Shown here in pieces: positions 56,349 to 59,510 of a DNA stretch of 59,510 nucleotides. A model generated the notes under the pieces. That model ran no database searches. It was not told the origin of the DNA and saw only the letters and a program-made list of their open reading frames with translations. A program made the position numbers and the translations under genes. The DNA lies in NCBI RefSeq assembly GCF_029222905.1, contig NZ_JARHUE010000010.1, forward strand, positions 1 through 59,510. The letters are read 5' to 3'. Each line of letters opens with the position of its first letter. Position 1 is the first letter of the stretch. Origin of the DNA: Neptuniibacter sp. CAU 1671 (GTDB lineage: Bacteria; Pseudomonadota; Gammaproteobacteria; Pseudomonadales; Balneatricaceae).

Positions 56349-58931
56349 ATGGAAGAGAAATCTCAGCATTCTCATCGTGTGTCTGAAGAAGTTCAGCAGA
56401 TGGTTGCGCAGGCAGACTCAGGTGCAAGATCGCCAGCAGGTCTGCCCGGTAAATTTTTATGGCTGGTGGCACTCAGTTGGGCGTTGTTCCAGCTCTGGTA
56501 TGCATCACCTTTGCCATTTATCGTTAACTTTGCTGTCTTTAATGACACTGAAGCGCGCGCCATTCATCTGAGCTTTGCGATTTTTCTCTCCTTTACTGCG
56601 TTTCCGGCCTTCAAAAATTCCTCTTTCGATTCAGTGCCCTGGCATGACTGGCTTTTTGCCCTGGCGGGTGCATTCAGTGCCAGTTATCTGGTGGTGTTTC
56701 ATGCGCAGTTAGCAGACCGCGCCGGAGCACCCATTACGCAGGATATAGTGGTGGCTGTCTGTGGCATGCTGTTGCTGCTGGAAGCGACCCGAAGAGCCCT
56801 GGGTCCACCGTTGATGGTGGTGGCTACAGTCTTTCTGGCCTACACCTTTGCCGGACCCTACATGCCTGAAGTGATCTCGCATAAAGGGGCAAGCCTGAAT
56901 AAAGCTATGTCACATCAGTGGCTCACCACGGAAGGTGTGTTTGGTGTTGCATTAGGTGTGTCGACCAGTTTTGTTTTCCTGTTTGTACTGTTCGGTGCAC
57001 TGCTGGATAAGGCGGGTGCCGGTAACTACTTCACGCAGGTCGCGTTTTCATTGTTGGGTCATATGCGTGGCGGGCCTGCGAAAGCGGCTGTGGTTTCTTC
57101 GGGCTTGAGTGGGCTTGTCTCAGGCTCCTCAATTGCCAATGTGGTGACAACCGGTACATTCACCATTCCACTGATGAAACGAGTTGGTTTTCCTGCCTAC
57201 AAGGCTGGAGCTGTAGAGGTTGCGGCGTCAACAAATGGACAGTTAACGCCACCTATCATGGGGGCTGCTGCTTTCCTGATGGTTGAATATGTGGGCATCT
57301 CCTACATAGAAGTGATCCAGCATGCCATTTTGCCTGCCTTAATCTCCTATATCGCGCTGATCTATATCGTGCATCTTGAGGCGATGAAAGCCGGTATGGA
57401 GGGATTGCCTTCCAGTAATACCGCAACCCTTGCTCAAAAACTGACGGTATGGGCGTTTATCATTCTGGGTGTGTGTATTGGTTCTCTGGCGATCTATTAC
57501 GGTCTTGGCTGGACAAAAACCTATCTGGGCGATGGTTCTTACCTTGTTGCTGGCGTAGTGATGCTGGTGGGTTACCTGTTCCTGATCTGGTATGCCACGC
57601 AATACCCTGAACTGAAAATGGATGATCCCGAAGCTGAAGTGGTGCGGCTCCCGCCAACCGGTCCTACCGTCAAATCGGGACTCTATTTTCTGCTGCCGGT
57701 TGCTGTGCTGATCTGGTGCCTGACAGTTGAGCGTTTTTCCCCGGGTCTTTCTGCCTTCTGGGCTACGGTGTTTATGGTGATCATTTTGCTAACCCATAAA
57801 CCTTTGAAAGCGCTGTTCAGAAAAGAGCAGAACCTTGCGGATTACTTTTTAGAAAGCATTGAGGATCTGTTTAATGGGCTGGTTTCCGGCGCACGGAACA
57901 TGATCGGAATCGGTGTTGCGACTGCTGCTGCAGGTATTGTGGTAGGCACAGTTACCCTCACCGGTATCGGATTGGTGATGACTGAGTTTGTTGAGTTTAT
58001 CTCAGCTGGCAATGTATTCCTGATGCTGTTATTCACGGCGGTCATCAGCCTGATTCTTGGTATGGGGTTACCCACAACGGCAAACTATATCGTGGTGTCG
58101 ACCCTGATGGCCCCCGTGATTGTGACGCTGGGTGCAGAGCATGGACTGATTGTGCCGCTCATCGCTGTGCATCTGTTTGTGTTTTATTTCGGTATCCTGG
58201 CAGATGACACTCCCCCCGTTGGGTTGGCGGCTTTTGCTGCAGCGGCAATCGCAAGGTCTGATCCGATTAAAACAGGTATACAGGGTTTTACGTACGATAT
58301 TCGTACCGCAGTATTACCCTTCATGTTTATCTACAACACCGAGCTGATTTTATACGGCATTGAAAGTGTGCCCCATCTCATCCTTACTGTGATTGGCGCA
58401 TTGATTGCGATGCTGGTGTTTGCCGCTGCAACCCAGGGTTTCTGGTTCACCAAAAACAGATGGTACGAAACCGGTTTGTTACTGCTTATCGCCTTTGTGA
58501 TTTTCCGTCCCGGCTTCTTCTGGGATGAAGTGTTTCCGCCAACAAAACAGGTCGATCCGCACTCTATTATGACCTTTATCGATAAGCTTCCAGCTGAACA
58601 GCCATTGGTACTCAGGGTGGCCGGTGAAACCTTGGATGGTGACTTTGTCGAAAAAACCGTGCAATTGAAGCTGGAAAATGAAGGTGATGCAGAGTCAAAA
58701 CTGCGCTCAACTGGCATTGAACTAAGAACAGAAGAGCAGAACGTGCTGGTTGATATGGTTGAGTTTGGAAGTGATGCGCAGAATGCAGGCATCGACTTTG
58801 ACTGGAAGATTCTCTACATAGAAGCAGAAAATGAACGGCCTGATAAGCAGTGGTTGTGGCTGCCGGCACTGGCATTGTTATTTGCCCTTGGTTTTTTACA
58901 AATTCAGCGTAGAAACAGATCTGCAGGTTGA
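56349..58931 (+). CDS. TRAP transporter fused permease (4TM-12TM) with DUF3394
   Basis: 860 residues. Small and large TRAP membrane subunits in one chain: an N-terminal set of helices (~35-150), then DctM-like repeats with GLVSGSSIANVVTTGTFTIPLMKR and LILGMGLPTTANYIVVSTL. The C-terminal ~170 residues after the last core helix form DUF3394, ending in LALLFALGFLQIQRR, an anchoring helix. Sodium-coupled uptake with the TAXI protein 61 nt upstream. AAGGAG ribosome site. Confidence 0.95.
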   Translation: MEEKSQHSHRVSEEVQQMVAQADSGARSPAGLPGKFLWLVALSWALFQLWYASPLPFIVNFAVFNDTEARAIHLSFAIFLSFTAFPAFKNSSFDSVPWHDWLFALAGAFSASYLVVFHAQLADRAGAPITQDIVVAVCGMLLLLEATRRALGPPLMVVATVFLAYTFAGPYMPEVISHKGASLNKAMSHQWLTTEGVFGVALGVSTSFVFLFVLFGALLDKAGAGNYFTQVAFSLLGHMRGGPAKAAVVSSGLSGLVSGSSIANVVTTGTFTIPLMKRVGFPAYKAGAVEVAASTNGQLTPPIMGAAAFLMVEYVGISYIEVIQHAILPALISYIALIYIVHLEAMKAGMEGLPSSNTATLAQKLTVWAFIILGVCIGSLAIYYGLGWTKTYLGDGSYLVAGVVMLVGYLFLIWYATQYPELKMDDPEAEVVRLPPTGPTVKSGLYFLLPVAVLIWCLTVERFSPGLSAFWATVFMVIILLTHKPLKALFRKEQNLADYFLESIEDLFNGLVSGARNMIGIGVATAAAGIVVGTVTLTGIGLVMTEFVEFISAGNVFLMLLFTAVISLILGMGLPTTANYIVVSTLMAPVIVTLGAEHGLIVPLIAVHLFVFYFGILADDTPPVGLAAFAAAAIARSDPIKTGIQGFTYDIRTAVLPFMFIYNTELILYGIESVPHLILTVIGALIAMLVFAAATQGFWFTKNRWYETGLLLLIAFVIFRPGFFWDEVFPPTKQVDPHSIMTFIDKLPAEQPLVLRVAGETLDGDFVEKTVQLKLENEGDAESKLRSTGIELRTEEQNVLVDMVEFGSDAQNAGIDFDWKILYIEAENERPDKQWLWLPALALLFALGFLQIQRRNRSAG

Positions 58932-58939
58932 GGTGACGT

Positions 58940-59362
58940 ATGTTTAATAGAATATTGGCTCCGCTAGACCTGCAGGACACAACAGGTACCGATCAGACGC
59001 TGGCTGCGCTAAAAGCCCTCACTGGAGAGTCCAGTCATGTCGTACTGCTCACCGTTATGCCTGATATACGAATGCCGCTTGTCGCGTCCTACTTTCCTAA
59101 AGGTAGTCTGGAAAAAGCGGTCGATGCATTAACGCAATCGCTGAACAAAAAAGCCGCTGATAGCCTGAAGGGATACAACGTGAGCTGTGTTGTGGCAGTG
59201 GGTGACGCGCAGGAACAAATTGTCAAAACAGCTGAAAGGGAACAGGTTGATCTCATCCTGATGAAAGCGTATCAGCATGGCTCGCTTGATAAACTGATGT
59301 TAGGTTCCGTGACGGCAAAAGTTGTTGAACGCTCGCCTTGTTCAGTTTTTGTTCTTAAATAA
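58940..59362 (+). CDS. Universal stress protein family (UspA) protein
   Basis: 140 residues, one Usp domain: FNRILAPLDLQDT start, DLILMKAYQHGS and the nucleotide-binding GSVTAKVVERSPCSVFVLK end (G-2x-G-9x-G-S/T is partly altered). Eight nt after the TRAP permease, as in many TAXI/DUF3394 TRAP operons, such as TeaD with TeaABC, where it modulates uptake. Confidence 0.92.
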   Translation: MFNRILAPLDLQDTTGTDQTLAALKALTGESSHVVLLTVMPDIRMPLVASYFPKGSLEKAVDALTQSLNKKAADSLKGYNVSCVVAVGDAQEQIVKTAEREQVDLILMKAYQHGSLDKLMLGSVTAKVVERSPCSVFVLK

Positions 59363-59392
59363 ATATATTTCTTCTTTTTTATCCTCTCCCTG

Positions 59393-59420
59393 TTGACCTA
59401 AAAAGTATGGGGTGTAGAAT
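59393..59420 (+). promoter_or_regulatory. Probable rRNA operon P1 promoter
   Basis: TTGACC (59393-59398), 16-bp spacer, TAGAAT (59415-59420), followed directly by the GC-rich discriminator GCGCCTCC, as in rrn P1 promoters, with an A/T-rich UP-like tract at 59359-59380. Since the window starts in a 5S gene, a second rRNA operon (or tRNA cluster) likely begins to the right. Confidence 0.65.
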
Positions 59421-59510
59421 GCGCCTCCCTGACCTGACGAGGGCACTGCTAAGCAGGCTTTTGAAGTACAGGTCAGGCCTTAGTAACTGAATGAAATTGT
59501 TTGTTTTTTG

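Overview
This window comes from the chromosome of a marine-type gammaproteobacterium. The blocks rpoE-mucA-rseC-mucD-lepA-lepB-rnc-era-recO-pdxJ-acpS, argB-algC-coaBC-radC-rpmBG, glnA-ntrBC and gpmI-envC-ctpA, together with protein sequences that read as intermediate between Pseudomonas and Marinobacterium/Neptunomonas/Amphritea relatives, point to the Oceanospirillales. This placement is inferred from gene order and sequence feel, not from a search. The window starts in the 3' end of a 5S rRNA gene and ends in what looks like an rRNA operon promoter, so it appears to be the segment between two rrn operons.

Layout. 1-2966: rrn tail and two adjacent secreted, acidic, highly repetitive paralogues of unknown function. 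3200-5485: sdhE-ygfX converging on nadB. 5550-9053: the sigma-E operon, in which the anti-sigma factor is fused to a MucB/RseB C-terminal domain and no separate rseB exists. 9136-15650: lepA-lepB-DUF4845-rnc-era-recO-pdxJ-acpS, many start/stop codons overlapping. 15647-19197: a small sugar/sugar-acid catabolic group (SDR, lactonase-like amidohydrolase, enolase-superfamily dehydratase, class II aldolase). 19290-24744: HDOD protein, an unknown protein, DTW-domain protein, dtd, pip, typA. 25033-29453: glnA and ntrBC, each with a sigma-54 promoter and NtrC sites. 29508-36282: trmL, secB-grxC-rhodanese, then gpmI-envC-ctpA-polysaccharide deacetylase. 36238-43615: TauE/SlmA/argB/algC/coaBC, radC, rpmB-rpmG, mutM. 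43631-46249: alpha/beta hydrolase, then a PAP2 phosphatase and a glycosyltransferase preceded by Pho-box-like repeats. 46253-46958: three tandem minus-strand small RNA genes. 47045-49941: TPP riboswitch and thiD-thiC. 50002-53340: MarR regulator, a c-di-GMP (GEMM-I) riboswitch, YcbL-type hydrolase, DUF502, pfkA. 53462-59362: aceK and a TAXI-TRAP transporter with a UspA protein.

Most striking: (1) three tandem RsmY/Z-like (CsrB-family) small RNAs, each about 140 nt with 8-9 GGA motifs, a terminator, and a conserved inverted repeat resembling the Legionella LetA/GacA box centred about 42 nt upstream of the predicted start; (2) a GEMM-I c-di-GMP aptamer whose closing stem is itself a terminator, upstream of a metallo-hydrolase gene; (3) a MucA-MucB(C-terminal) fusion lacking the MucB lipid-sensing domain; (4) twin repeat proteins sharing an upstream element, one with a CsrA-like site over its Shine-Dalgarno, which may connect it to the small RNA array. 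All functional links among these are inference.
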